Source of the DNA: DATIXJ01 sp963714795
Lineage (GTDB): Bacteria; Bacteroidota; Ignavibacteria; UBA10030; SZUA-254
NCBI GenBank assembly: GCA_963714795.1
Contig: CAVQPS010000007.1
Location: 62,001 to 126,000, forward strand
Reading direction: 5' to 3'
Length of the DNA: 64,000 bases
In this document: piece by piece, positions 36,733 through 46,254 of the stretch
Numbering within the stretch: position 1 is the stretch's first letter
How the letters are laid out: each line of letters starts with the position of its first letter
Made by a program: the position numbers and the translations under genes
The notes under the pieces: generated by a model
Told to the model about the DNA's origin: nothing
The model's input: only the letters and a program-made list of their open reading frames with translations
The model's database searches: none

Positions 36733-39225
36733 TTATCCGCCCGAATCGTCGTAGTGCCATGTATCGTCGGATTCCTTTTTTTGTTTTGTGGCGCTGAAGA
36801 AGTAAGTACATCCAACGAACCATACTTGTGCGTCTCTCAGACTGATCACGGTTTGGTCAAGGTAAGGGGTGTTGAGTTCAAGCTGTCTCCTTTGTGTTTT
36901 GAATGCATCAGCGACAGTTGCACTGAGGGCGAACCGACCGTCCATCAGCTCCTGCCGGGCGCCGATGTTGATGACATAGGACGGGCGGTATTCGCCTTGC
37001 GGCGTCAGGCGGGTTGAATTGAAATTCGCATTCACTTGGAAGACAAAAGAGTTCGACGCGTGGATGCTCGTTGTCCATGTGCCGCTCCAGGCAACGGTTG
37101 ACAAGTTCGACCCGTAACCGAGATTCGATGCATCGATCTTGTCATAGTATGCATTCGTGCTTGCATTGGATGTAATCACGTGACCGATGTTCATCTCTGC
37201 GATCAGTTCGAGTCCTGCCGATTCATCGCTTGAAAGATTTTCTCTCGAAGTGTACGACGAGTCATTCGAGAAAAACGTTGTAACGGAGGTCATGCGGTTG
37301 GCCGTATGCCGGTAATACAGGCTTGGGAAAAAGGAAAAGAGGTCGGTCTCAAATTGAATGCCGAGTTCAATCGAATGTATATATTCCGGCTGCAGGTGTG
37401 CATTGCCCACTGTCGGATTTCGAGGGTCGCGGTATTCGGGAAAAGGATCGAGGTCCTCGCCGTCCGGCCGGTTGATCCGGCGGCTGTAGTTCAACTGGAT
37501 GCTTGCGCCGTCGCTAATTTTATACGAGAGATGGAGTGAAGGATACACGTTGAAGTAGTTGTTGGAAAACGAGGTATCTCTTAATTCGATATTATCGGTC
37601 GTGAATGCCTCTTCCATTCTTAATCCGGCGAGCGCGCCGAGCTGACCGAAAGAATGTTGATACGTTATGTATGCCGCATGAATGGCTTGATCGTAGGTAA
37701 ATCTATTCGTCCAAAGAGGATTCTCGATAAAGATTTTCTGAACGGTATCGAGGGTGGCAGCGTAAATATTGAATGTGCTCTTTCTGAACTCGCTTGAATA
37801 TCCGATCTCGAGCTTGGATTTGTCGTCGTAGACGTTTGAATAATCAAGTGAAACAAGGTTGTTGTTTTCTATCTGGCCTACCTGGGTGCTATCGAATGTC
37901 GTCGGCGATTGCGGTAACCAGTAGTGATTCGTATAGTGGTTAAACTCATCCTCCGGCGCAGTCGAGTTGTTGAAATCAAACCGAAGCTTGCTGTCTGTAC
38001 CGGGGAAATCATGCTCATAGTATGCGGTGAAGCCGTATGCCTTGTGATACTCATTGAGATCGAAACGGTCTCGATCGAAGCTGTTGAAGATGTTCTCGTT
38101 GCTGTCGCGGAGGATGGTTCGAAAGCTGTCGGTTCGCGTAAAGAGCGTGTACATGAAGTGTCCCGATCCGCCAAACTCATCAGCTTCAGTGAAATGGTCC
38201 CCGAATCCGAGCTGTGCAAAATGAGAAATAGGCCTGTCGTGACTGAGTGCGTCCTGGTGATAACTGGTCATCACGTTTGTCGAGCTGTCTGTCAGTGCCC
38301 GCGTATCGGAGTTGTTGCGGTTTCGTTCGTTCTGTCTGATGCTGTAGCTTCCGTAAATATTGTAACTTCCCGAATTGTAGTTGAGACGAATGTTGGCATT
38401 TTCGCGGCTGTCGTTGCCGGCATTTGCGCCGATGTTCCCGTTCAGGCCGGCGTCGCTGTCTTTCTTCATCACGAGATTAATGATGCCTGCCGTGCCGTCT
38501 GCTTTGAACTTTGCGGAAGGGTTAGTGATGACTTCGATCTTTTCAATCGAGGATGCGGGAATCTGCTGAAGCACCTCCGCACTATTCTGATCGAGCATTG
38601 GCGATGGTTTTCCGTCCACGAGAAATGTCACAGTCGACGAGCCGCGAAGGGAAACGTTACCGTCAAGATCAACCTGCACGGATGGAAGATTCTGCAGGAT
38701 CTGGCTGGCTGTTCCCGCTTTGTTTACCACATCCTGCTCGACGTTGTAAACTTTCCTGTCCACCAGAGTGGTCATGAGGTACTTTTGCGCGCTGATGACA
38801 ACTTCCTCCTGATTTACCTCGCCTTCACTGAGCGAGATCGTACCGAGGTTGAGTTTGCGATGCGTCGAATCGATAACGAACACATGCGTCCGGAATCCCC
38901 GGTAGCCGATCATGCGGAAGTCGGCGAAATACGATCCCGCGGGAATGTTTATTATCGATACCTTTCCCGACTTGTCGCTTACGTTGCCGGTGACAACGGA
39001 ACTGTCGGCGGGTTTGCAGACGACGACGTTAACATCCGGTATCGCCTCTTTGGAAGATTTATCTTTGATAACTGCTGTCAATGATCCGTCCTTCCAAGTT
39101 TGCGCAGAAACAATAATTGGAAGGATCAGCGAAAAGGCAAGGAGCGATTTTATAGGGACGTGTCCCGGATTTATCTTGCCGCTCAATACCCGAATGCCAA
39201 AATACGTTTCATCGATAAGACGCAC
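36733..39225 (-). CDS. TonB-dependent receptor with regulatory N-terminal domain
   Basis: An outer membrane receptor of about 830 residues. N-terminal hydrophobic export segment (SLLAFSLILPIIVSAQ); a carboxypeptidase-regulatory-like domain (AVIKDKSSKEAIPDVNVVV); a plug domain (TASQILQNLPSVQVDLDG, VSLRGSSTVTFLVDGKPSP, ASSIEKIEVITNPSAKF, GTAGIINLVMKK); then a large beta-barrel of the kind seen in Bacteroidota outer membrane beta-barrel family proteins (for example SYKISDGASIQLNYSRRINRP). The start is uncertain: GTG 39225 gives a 24-residue lead before the signal, and TTG at residue 14 is an alternative. The ligand is unknown. It lies beside a propeller-phosphoesterase on the same strand, so joint action on a phosphorylated nutrient is possible but unproven. 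Confidence 0.88.
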   Translation of the reverse strand: MRLIDETYFGIRVLSGKINPGHVPIKSLLAFSLILPIIVSAQTWKDGSLTAVIKDKSSKEAIPDVNVVVCKPADSSVVTGNVSDKSGKVSIINIPAGSYFADFRMIGYRGFRTHVFVIDSTHRKLNLGTISLSEGEVNQEEVVISAQKYLMTTLVDRKVYNVEQDVVNKAGTASQILQNLPSVQVDLDGNVSLRGSSTVTFLVDGKPSPMLDQNSAEVLQQIPASSIEKIEVITNPSAKFKADGTAGIINLVMKKDSDAGLNGNIGANAGNDSRENANIRLNYNSGSYNIYGSYSIRQNERNRNNSDTRALTDSSTNVMTSYHQDALSHDRPISHFAQLGFGDHFTEADEFGGSGHFMYTLFTRTDSFRTILRDSNENIFNSFDRDRFDLNEYHKAYGFTAYYEHDFPGTDSKLRFDFNNSTAPEDEFNHYTNHYWLPQSPTTFDSTQVGQIENNNLVSLDYSNVYDDKSKLEIGYSSEFRKSTFNIYAATLDTVQKIFIENPLWTNRFTYDQAIHAAYITYQHSFGQLGALAGLRMEEAFTTDNIELRDTSFSNNYFNVYPSLHLSYKISDGASIQLNYSRRINRPDGEDLDPFPEYRDPRNPTVGNAHLQPEYIHSIELGIQFETDLFSFFPSLYYRHTANRMTSVTTFFSNDSSYTSRENLSSDESAGLELIAEMNIGHVITSNASTNAYYDKIDASNLGYGSNLSTVAWSGTWTTSIHASNSFVFQVNANFNSTRLTPQGEYRPSYVINIGARQELMDGRFALSATVADAFKTQRRQLELNTPYLDQTVISLRDAQVWFVGCTYFFSATKQKKESDDTWHYDDSGG

Positions 39226-39847
39226 GTTAATCCATCTTAAAAAAATTCCACCGGATTAAATATCACTTTGGGGTTTTTAGGGAGCTCTCTAACCGACCGA
39301 ACCAAAATTTTAGAGCTGTCGAATGGGCGAGAACACAAACCCGGATTCCATTGGATGTGAATATAAGAATTTCTTCAATGAAACTAAAGCCATTCTTTCC
39401 GGTATCCTCTACAAGGAAGCTCGTGTCATGTACCCTTGACTCCAATTATGATCCAAACTTTGATATTCAATTGCCTCGTTAATTTGTTCCGGCCGGCTTT
39501 CCGGATGAGGTCGTGCGCGTGTGCAGAGAGTCCAAGTTTTGTAACCGCCATTTTAATTTAGTCTACTCCAGCAGAATCGAATTTGCAAAACGACAGTGCT
39601 CTGCGGTTGTCGCATTTGTCGTCTCCGCCACCGATAACAAGCGGCAGCGCTTCTGTCGTTTCAATTCCTATTCGGTCAATCGGGTCGGCGTGTAACTCCG
39701 GACGATTCTATCCCGGTCGATGAAGACCAATGCGTACGAAAGCGCGATCCTTGTAGTTACTGGATGAAACAACCACCCGCGAATTGTCGTCACTGTATGA
39801 TGACAATTCGGACCTCTATCCAGCGGGGGAATCAACAACGGCCCGGC
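39226..39847. other. Gene-free stretch between receptor and phosphoesterase genes
   Basis: Two 60-residue ORFs occur here (39263-39445 minus, 39513-39695 plus), neither with recognisable features. On the minus strand a fragment of about 50 codons in another frame looks faintly protein-like but starts right after a stop codon. I see no clear promoter or RNA. Confidence 0.4.
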
Positions 39848-42268
39848 TTACTCTTCCTTCTTGTCTTCCACCATTACCCATGCGCCGTGGCGTGGTGCGG
39901 GAACGGGAGCATCGGCGCCCTTGATCGAGCGCCAGAGTATTTCATTCAATACCGCCTCGTTGATTTCGTCCGGCCTGGAGAAGTCCATTGCTTCGCTCTC
40001 CTTCGCACCGTACGCGGATGCGAGGTTTTGTTCCTTGAGATCGATGATTGCAGGGATGTAATTGTACTGTGTGAAATCGCCATCGGCAGTGAACGAGTTC
40101 ACCATCGGCGTTGCCGCTGCGTCGTACTGCGTCATCGGCGGCAGGCCGAGTATTCGCTCGATGGTGCCGACGAGGCCGCTCGTGGAGTACATCGTGTGAT
40201 CGGCATACCGGTGTTTCGTGTACGGACTGATAACGAAGGCGGTTGTGCGGTGCGCGTCCACGTGGTCTGAGCCGCTCTGCGCATCGTCTTCGACGATGAA
40301 CACGGCGGATTCCTTCCAGTACTTGCTCTTCGAAAGCCTGTCGATAAATTTGCCAACCGCCAGATCGTTCTGTGCGGCGAACGAGCGCGGCGTTCCCTTG
40401 CCTTTTGCCGTGCCGTTTGTATGGTCGTTGGGGAAATAAACAATATTAAACTGCGGCAGCCCGCCGTCACGCTCGAAGGCGTCGAATTCCTTCTCCCACA
40501 CCGCCTCGCGGTCAAGATCGGAGTAATCCAGGTCAAACCCGCGGTAGTCCGGGCAGACGTGGCCTTCAAGGCCGGCAGTCGTGGCGGTATTCGGGTCTCC
40601 GATTTTATCCGGCACGTTCACCTCCTCGCCATAATCGCGGTAAGTGACACCGTGTGCCTTGCAGTTATCCCAGATGTACCCGCTCGATGGCGAGGAAATC
40701 CTGGCATCCGGTCCGAAGTCAAAATCACCGCCGCGATTGCCGTACATGGTAGGCCAGGTCTTTTCTACATAGTCTGTGGCGTATGCGGCCATCGACCAGT
40801 TGTGGCCGTCGGCGCTGACCTCGGCGTCGACGTAGAAGTTATCGAGCAGAACGAACTGCCGCGCGAGCGCGTGAAGGTTCGGCGTAACTTTTTCGCCGAA
40901 GAACGTCAGGCTGGAATCTCCGTTACCTTCCGGCATATCGCCGAGTATCTGGTCGTAGGTGCGGTTCTCTTTGAGTACATAGAATACATGCTTGATCGGC
41001 GAAAGAAGCTTAGCGATCTCCTGTTGATTCGCAACGGTATCGCGCCGGTACGGCGTGTTGCCATATACTTGCGCAGAGTACGCGCGGAGTTCTTCGGCTG
41101 ACGGCTGCTTCACGATCTCTAACGTCCCTTTCATCAGCGAGCCAATGTACTGCATATGCTCGACCTTATGCCCCGGTATCGGACCATGAGGATTGGGAAA
41201 CGACGAGTTGCCCTTTGCATTTGCAATAATAATATCGCCGTTCGCGTGGTTGATCCGTACGCATGAAGGATACCATCCGGAAGGGATAAATCCTAGAGTC
41301 TTGCTTCCGCCTGTTGATGAAACATCCATCACCGCGGTATAGTTATTATCCGCGTTTGCGATATAGAGCGTATTGCCGTCAGAACTCAGAGCAACAGAGT
41401 TCGGCGTCGATCCCGGCAGCGCATCAGGAAAGAGCGATGAAACGATGGTCTCTGTGACTTTAAGGGAACCAATATCGATAACCGAAACGGAGTTCTCGTT
41501 CGCATTCGCAACATAGAGCCGTTTGCCGTCGGGAGATTGCGCCATGTCGTTGGGATGCGGACCGACGGCGATGGTGCCGAGCGTGGTATTCAACCCGCCA
41601 TCGAACACCAGCACCGATGAACTGCTCCAGAGCGAGAGATAGACCTGCGGATGCTTCTTTGAAACGAGGCAGGTGTAGGGCATTCCGGGCAGCCGGACTT
41701 TTTTGCGGAGTTCTTTCGTAGCGAGATCGAAGCAATAAAACGTGCTGTCGTATTTTCCCGTGACGTAGAGAAGATGCGCGGCTTCATCGATATCGATGCC
41801 GCCCATCCAGATTCCCTCATCGGGCCACGGTTTGCCGACAACGATACTATCAGCCAGAGCCGCCTTTCCCTGATCGAAAGAATAGAGCAATATGCAGTTA
41901 TCGTTACCTCCGGAGAGCGCGAAGTTCTTTCCGCCATTATAGAATTTAATGCCGAGCCACGATTTCCCAACAGGAATGGATTGCGTTGCCACGCCGTTTT
42001 TCACATCGACGATGCATACTGTTTGATCGCCTTCGCCGTTGTTTGTGACAATCGCATAATTGCCGTCCGGGTCGATATCGAAGTTCAGCGGCGCATCGCC
42101 CACTTCGATCTGTTTTCCCGCAGGAGTAATATACCACCCATTGGGTAAGCGCATTTGCCCTTCGGCAGTTTTACCCGGGAGAACGATATGCTCTCCTGAG
42201 CAGGACAAACCTAACATGGCGAGAATAAGTTGTGAAATAATTACAAGGTTACAAAAATCAGGCTTCAT
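39848..42268 (-). CDS. Exported YncE beta-propeller fused to an alkaline phosphatase-like phosphoesterase
   Basis: An 806-residue two-part protein. It starts with a hydrophobic export segment ending MLGLSCSG, which may be a lipoprotein cleavage site though the lipobox is imperfect. Residues 40-390 form a YncE-type propeller (DPDGNYAIVTNNGEGDQTV, HPNDMAQSPDGKRLYVANAN, SVALSSDGNTLYIANADN). Residues 420-800 are a phosphoesterase of the phospholipase C/acid phosphatase type: KHVFYVLKENRTYDQILGD, GHNWSMAAYATDY, FVEDDAQSGSDHVDAHR. The family is annotated as bifunctional YncE/alkaline phosphatase superfamily; substrates are generally unknown. Codon use looks richer in G+C than in the flanking core genes. 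It would act in the periplasm or on the cell surface. Confidence 0.88.
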   Translation of the reverse strand: MKPDFCNLVIISQLILAMLGLSCSGEHIVLPGKTAEGQMRLPNGWYITPAGKQIEVGDAPLNFDIDPDGNYAIVTNNGEGDQTVCIVDVKNGVATQSIPVGKSWLGIKFYNGGKNFALSGGNDNCILLYSFDQGKAALADSIVVGKPWPDEGIWMGGIDIDEAAHLLYVTGKYDSTFYCFDLATKELRKKVRLPGMPYTCLVSKKHPQVYLSLWSSSSVLVFDGGLNTTLGTIAVGPHPNDMAQSPDGKRLYVANANENSVSVIDIGSLKVTETIVSSLFPDALPGSTPNSVALSSDGNTLYIANADNNYTAVMDVSSTGGSKTLGFIPSGWYPSCVRINHANGDIIIANAKGNSSFPNPHGPIPGHKVEHMQYIGSLMKGTLEIVKQPSAEELRAYSAQVYGNTPYRRDTVANQQEIAKLLSPIKHVFYVLKENRTYDQILGDMPEGNGDSSLTFFGEKVTPNLHALARQFVLLDNFYVDAEVSADGHNWSMAAYATDYVEKTWPTMYGNRGGDFDFGPDARISSPSSGYIWDNCKAHGVTYRDYGEEVNVPDKIGDPNTATTAGLEGHVCPDYRGFDLDYSDLDREAVWEKEFDAFERDGGLPQFNIVYFPNDHTNGTAKGKGTPRSFAAQNDLAVGKFIDRLSKSKYWKESAVFIVEDDAQSGSDHVDAHRTTAFVISPYTKHRYADHTMYSTSGLVGTIERILGLPPMTQYDAAATPMVNSFTADGDFTQYNYIPAIIDLKEQNLASAYGAKESEAMDFSRPDEINEAVLNEILWRSIKGADAPVPAPRHGAWVMVEDKKEE

Positions 42269-42978
42269 TGCGGTCTTTCAATAATTCGAGGAACTTACGG
42301 TGATTTCCGAACGGTATTAACATAGCGATAATATTTTTTTCCAATAACTGTATCTACGAGATTGTTATCATTTAGTTACAAACTAGACCGATAAAAATAA
42401 ATAGCCCCTCTTTACATTGCATGGCGGTTCAATTCCTCAGGGGTGCGTCGCAATCGCGAACATGAAATTGGATTTGAACTTGGTTAGCCTCGTCCTCCTG
42501 CGGAGTGAACCGTTTCGCACTCACGTTCTGATTGGCTGAATATGTCATCAGCTGGCATAGGCTGGGGTAAATCGTCTAAGGCGACTCCGATAAAGATTTT
42601 TTTTGATTTTTGCTAACAGTGGCTACGATCAAATTTTTCCTCTTAACTTTGTAACATATCGAGGGGGTACCAAGCTAATCTTTTCCTTCAATGCGGCCAT
42701 ACCGGGTGGGAGAATCAATAAGCATAGAATCCAAAAATGTTTGAGACTGAGAAAGTTGGCAAAGGAATTGGTCAGTGGTCCCGGAATGCTTGCCAGGTTA
42801 AAGAGGGGTAAGAAATTCCATGTGGAAAACTTAGAGAGGTGTATTCATTTTTAAAGCTTTTGGCTGAAGAATACAATGGTTAGGAGGATGCGATTTGCAT
42901 CTGTGCCTTCCTATTGATAAATTATGACGATTACCCATCGAGATGCGATCGTCTAAACAGTTACGAACTTTAAAGCAC
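42269..42978. other. Long gene-free stretch before the molbindin gene
   Basis: No convincing gene; an 83-codon ORF at 42603-42854 has no family resemblance. An outward-facing repeat (ATAAC 42344-42348, GTTAT 42364-42368) lies upstream of the phosphoesterase gene. A molybdenum-cofactor riboswitch was looked for in front of the molbindin gene but not recognised. Confidence 0.4.
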
Positions 42979-43188
42979 ATGAGAATTAGCGCACGAAACA
43001 AACTTAAGGGAACTGTCACCTTGGTCGAGGAAGGACTCATCACCGCTAGGGTCAAAATCGACCTTGGTAATGGAAATGTTCTCACCTCGATTATTTCCAA
43101 AGAAGCAGTCGAAGACCTCAACCTTAAGGTTGGCGACATAGCGTACGCAATCATAAAGTCCACGGAAGTTATTGTTGGCAAGGATTGA
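42979..43188 (+). CDS. Molbindin (TOBE/Mop domain protein)
   Basis: A 69-residue single TOBE domain, the molybdate or tungstate-binding fold known from Mop proteins and the C-terminus of ModE: MRISARNKLKGTVTLVEEG at the start and LTSIISKEAVEDLNLKVGD later are diagnostic. The frame is open from 42943, but ATG 42979 gives the standard molbindin N-terminus and length. Mop proteins assemble into hexamers storing oxyanions. Here it is followed 12 bp later by a ModE-type DNA-binding protein, so the two halves of a classical ModE are encoded as separate proteins that may work together. Confidence 0.9.
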   Translation: MRISARNKLKGTVTLVEEGLITARVKIDLGNGNVLTSIISKEAVEDLNLKVGDIAYAIIKSTEVIVGKD

Positions 43189-43200
43189 GCTTTACAGGCG

Positions 43201-43542
43201 ATGCCAGGAAGAATTGAAGTTGAATTGGAGATTCATATCCGACGCCACGGAGTTCTACTTTTTAAACCGGCAACGATTAACTTGCTTAGGGCGATTCAAC
43301 GTGACGGAAGTTTAAGGACGGCTGCCCGTCGCATGCGCGTATCTTACCAACACGCTTGGGCGGTAATCGACTCCGCAAACCGGGCGGCATCACAACCCCT
43401 GGTTACGAAACAGCGTGGAGGAACTGGTGGAGGTGGAGCAATACTGACCGCGTACGGAGTAATGGTTCTCAGAGAGTATGGAGATATTGAGCGCGAGGTA
43501 GTCAAGTTTACCAAACGCCTTAACGCTGAACTAAATATGTAA
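43201..43542 (+). CDS. ModE N-terminal domain-like transcriptional regulator
   Basis: A 113-residue winged helix-turn-helix protein of the ModE N-terminal/LysR-like type: INLLRAIQRDGSLRTAARRMRVSYQHAWAVID, followed by the typical KQRGGTGGGGAILTAYG wing. It lacks the TOBE domains that sense molybdate in full-length ModE; these are supplied by the adjacent molbindin. A perfect CGTTAT-N12-ATAACG palindrome 14 bp after its stop, in front of the porin gene, is the likely operator. Sensing through interaction with the molbindin is an inference. Confidence 0.88.
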   Translation: MPGRIEVELEIHIRRHGVLLFKPATINLLRAIQRDGSLRTAARRMRVSYQHAWAVIDSANRAASQPLVTKQRGGTGGGGAILTAYGVMVLREYGDIEREVVKFTKRLNAELNM

Positions 43543-43556
43543 ATTTTTTTCCCGAC

Positions 43557-43580
43557 CGTTATCTACATACGTTGATAACG
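43557..43580. promoter_or_regulatory. ModE-like operator
   Basis: Inverted repeat CGTTATC/GATAACG with total length 24 bp, that is CGTTAT-N12-ATAACG. From memory this is the same half-site and spacing as the ModE operator of Escherichia coli modABCD. It lies 84 bp before the start of the porin gene and just after the ModE-like gene. Confidence 0.7.
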
Positions 43581-43664
43581 CTCTTTATTAATATTTTTTA
43601 GTGGAGTTGTATCTAACGGAATCCAACATTACATCAATCACAATAATGGAGAGAGTCTACCAAT

Positions 43665-44858
43665 ATGAAGGGATCTAATATCATTTTGCTCGCTATGCTG
43701 TTGTTAGGTTTGACAACGATGCTTTATTCACGACAAACCGGCGCCACCGCTCAAGATTCAACCGGTGCGAATGGCCAGTCTCCGATTTACTTCAGGGGCT
43801 GGGGCAACGTGCTTTATCAGAATAATACGAATGCAAAGACGGCGACGGCGGATCTTCAACGACTTGTGTTAGATATCGGCCGCAAATTCGATTCCAATAT
43901 CTCGTTCTTCAGCGAACTCGAGATGGACGACGCTGTGCTTGCCGGAGGAAGCAATGGAGGCCAACTGGCGGTAGAGCAAGCGTATATTAAATTCAATACC
44001 GATCTGGGGCATTACTTCAAGGTTGGATTAATCATCCCAACCATAGGGATCATGAACGAGAACCATCTGCCAACAATGTTCAACGGCAACGAACGAACGC
44101 AGGTTGAAACCAATGTTATTCCCACGACGTGGCGGGATATCGGTGTCGGTTACTACGGTGCAATCTCAGAATCACCGCTTAGCTATAGCTTGGCAGTACT
44201 CAACGGATTAAGCAGCTCGATGTTCGAACACGGAAGTGGAATCAAGAATGGAAGGTTTCAAGGGCGGAATGCCACTGCAAATAATATGGCCGTAAATGGT
44301 GCTCTCAAGTATTCAGAGGGGACGCTTAAAGCTCAAATAACAGGTTATTATGGCGGTACTATAGGAGTGAGTTCACAACAGGCGGATACTATGGGATTAA
44401 ATTCGGGATTGTTCGGCACGCCCGTGTCCATCGGCGAGGCAGATATCAGGTATGCGTGGGGCAGTTGGACGTTTCGTGCTCTTGGAACGTACATCTCAAT
44501 CCCGGATGCCGAAGAAATTAATCATGCATACAAAAACAACACACCGAAATCTGAGTATGGTGCCTACGCAGAAATCGGATACGATCTACTGGGGAAGGCT
44601 GGCTCGATGACCGACCCGCACCTGATCCTGTTCAGTCGCTATGAAAAACTCGATCTGAACTCCTCAATTCCGGCAACTGGGGTGACCGATGGAACGCTCG
44701 ATCAATCTCACATTCTCGTCGGCATCAACTACTTGCCGATAAGTTCGGTCGTGTTGAAGGCGGACGTTCGCTTCGAACACACGGGTGCTGCGAACAACTC
44801 GCTTCCGTACGATCAGAATAACTCGTTCATCAATTTCGGGATGGGTTTTGTATTCTGA
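43665..44858 (+). CDS. Outer membrane porin-like beta-barrel protein
   Basis: A 397-residue protein with a signal peptide (IILLAMLLLGLTTMLYSRQ) and a predicted beta-barrel of the phosphate-selective porin O/P kind: YFRGWGNVLYQNNTN, LQRLVLDIGRKFDSNISFFSELEMD, and a C-terminal strand INFGMGFVF ending in Phe as in many porins. GGAGAG at 43645-43650 is a distant possible ribosome site. Since a ModE-like operator precedes it, entry of molybdate or tungstate is the most attractive substrate guess; nothing in the protein itself proves this. Confidence 0.8.
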   Translation: MKGSNIILLAMLLLGLTTMLYSRQTGATAQDSTGANGQSPIYFRGWGNVLYQNNTNAKTATADLQRLVLDIGRKFDSNISFFSELEMDDAVLAGGSNGGQLAVEQAYIKFNTDLGHYFKVGLIIPTIGIMNENHLPTMFNGNERTQVETNVIPTTWRDIGVGYYGAISESPLSYSLAVLNGLSSSMFEHGSGIKNGRFQGRNATANNMAVNGALKYSEGTLKAQITGYYGGTIGVSSQQADTMGLNSGLFGTPVSIGEADIRYAWGSWTFRALGTYISIPDAEEINHAYKNNTPKSEYGAYAEIGYDLLGKAGSMTDPHLILFSRYEKLDLNSSIPATGVTDGTLDQSHILVGINYLPISSVVLKADVRFEHTGAANNSLPYDQNNSFINFGMGFVF

Positions 44859-44889
44859 TTCGATCTTACGTTCTTCTTAACTATGCCGA

Positions 44890-46254
44890 CTAATGCCGGG
44901 TGGTCGCAACTGTGAACGCGACTGCCGGATAGCCGACGAAGTGATAGAGATTGGCTTGTGCTGTTGAACCCATGCCGAGCTCCCTCACCTTTAGTTCTGG
45001 ACTACCAATAGATGTGCCGTAGCACAACGGGTGGCCGACCGGAATTGGCAGCCCCAGCGCGGCGGTGGTGTGCTCAAGCAACAGGAGACCGAACGGAATC
45101 GAAAAACGCCCGCACCAGGGCAGGCGGTACTCGGCGGGCTGGTCCTCCTTCACACAGGTTGCAAAGAACTGCTCCGCTTTGGTTGTTGTGACCTCGCCGG
45201 CAAGCGGCCCGCGAAGCAAGCTCTTATCCTGGTCGCAAGCCTTTACGTACGCATCAACACCTCCCTCGCCGAACGCTGTGTACTGGAAATCATTGCCGTA
45301 GTGTACCGCATCCGAGGAGATCGCGATCGCGAAGTCCTTGCCAATCACGAGTCCTTGCTTGGCCATCACCGCTGCGATCGCCGAGCCGAGGTGGGAGGCA
45401 AGCGTATCCATGCGAGAAAAATCCATAACCGGAACGATCACCGGAACAATTTCAAGTTCGGGCCGAACGTGCCTGAGCCAAAACAGAAGTGCCTCCAGTG
45501 AGTGCTCGGAGTCTTGCCAGGCGGCGCTTTGGACAAATTCGTCCTTGCCGAGTCGCGCAATGATCTCGGCGCGTAGCTCCGATACGGGCACTTCGCCGTC
45601 AGGGGTACGCCATGCACGGTAATCGTCAAAGACAAGAACGTCGTGCGCGGCAAACTTGCGCCACCCGTGGAAGACGCCAACGAGTATCACAGTTTTTGCT
45701 GTGACCAGTGGCAGCACCTGGCGATAGACGCGGCCGGCGTATATGTAATCGTCGTGTGGGCAGATCACGCCTGCAACACCGGGCGGCGGTGCATCGCCAA
45801 GTTTCTCTGGTGCGGGCGGTGTGGCCGAGAGTTCCCATGTTTTCTCCATCTGCACGGCCGTAGATGCGAACCCGATGGCGTCTTGCTGCCCACGCACGTC
45901 TCCATGCGAAGGTATTCCCATCGTCTTCCGGACCTCCTCCAGCGTCGGAGGTGGACCTGAAGGTGTTGGCGGCTGCAAAGCGGCTTGGGCGTACAACAAA
46001 TGGCTCGTCAATGTGCATCCGAGGAAGGTGAGAAAAATGCACATGAGAATCCGTCCATGACACCAACTTATCCTCTTTAGGAAAAGGTATGCCGGAGGCA
46101 ACTTACCATTCGAGTGGCTGGTCATGGTTGAGCAAGCAAGGCTTTCGCGGCGCGGTTGCCAGAACACACGACAATCCTTGTCGTTCGAAAAAAGTCTGGT
46201 GAAATAGGGAATATTCCTGAAGATTTGTGCGGTATTTTTCCTACTGTCTTTCAT
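44890..46254 (-). CDS. MEMO-like protein (AmmeMemoRadiSam B family), apparently exported
   Basis: A 454-residue protein. Residues 140-400 match the MEMO1/AmmeMemoRadiSam system protein B family: GVICPHDDYIYAGRVYRQV in place of the usual PHAGYxYSG, then VILVGVFHGW, a SSDAVHYG segment in place of SSDLSHY, and a CG late in the domain. MEMO resembles class III extradiol dioxygenases and binds metal through histidines. A hydrophobic stretch at 71-90 (MCIFLTFLGCTLTSHLLYAQ) looks like a signal peptide, suggesting that ATG 46044 may be the real start; ATG 46254 however has GAGG 6 nt upstream. The usual partners (AmmeMemoRadiSam A and the radical SAM enzyme) are absent. The gene looks G+C-rich next to its neighbours. 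Confidence 0.78.
   Translation of the reverse strand: MKDSRKNTAQIFRNIPYFTRLFSNDKDCRVFWQPRRESLACSTMTSHSNGKLPPAYLFLKRISWCHGRILMCIFLTFLGCTLTSHLLYAQAALQPPTPSGPPPTLEEVRKTMGIPSHGDVRGQQDAIGFASTAVQMEKTWELSATPPAPEKLGDAPPPGVAGVICPHDDYIYAGRVYRQVLPLVTAKTVILVGVFHGWRKFAAHDVLVFDDYRAWRTPDGEVPVSELRAEIIARLGKDEFVQSAAWQDSEHSLEALLFWLRHVRPELEIVPVIVPVMDFSRMDTLASHLGSAIAAVMAKQGLVIGKDFAIAISSDAVHYGNDFQYTAFGEGGVDAYVKACDQDKSLLRGPLAGEVTTTKAEQFFATCVKEDQPAEYRLPWCGRFSIPFGLLLLEHTTAALGLPIPVGHPLCYGTSIGSPELKVRELGMGSTAQANLYHFVGYPAVAFTVATTRH

Noticed and set aside
37924..39084. 386-codon plus-strand ORF opposite the TonB receptor
   Set aside because: Shadow frame of the G+C-rich receptor gene; its translation has no domain features.
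42603..42854. 83-codon ORF before the molbindin gene
   Set aside because: No family resemblance and no ribosome site; probably random.
42400..42940. Molybdenum-cofactor riboswitch upstream of the molbindin gene
   Set aside because: The expected conserved core and pairing could not be found by eye.
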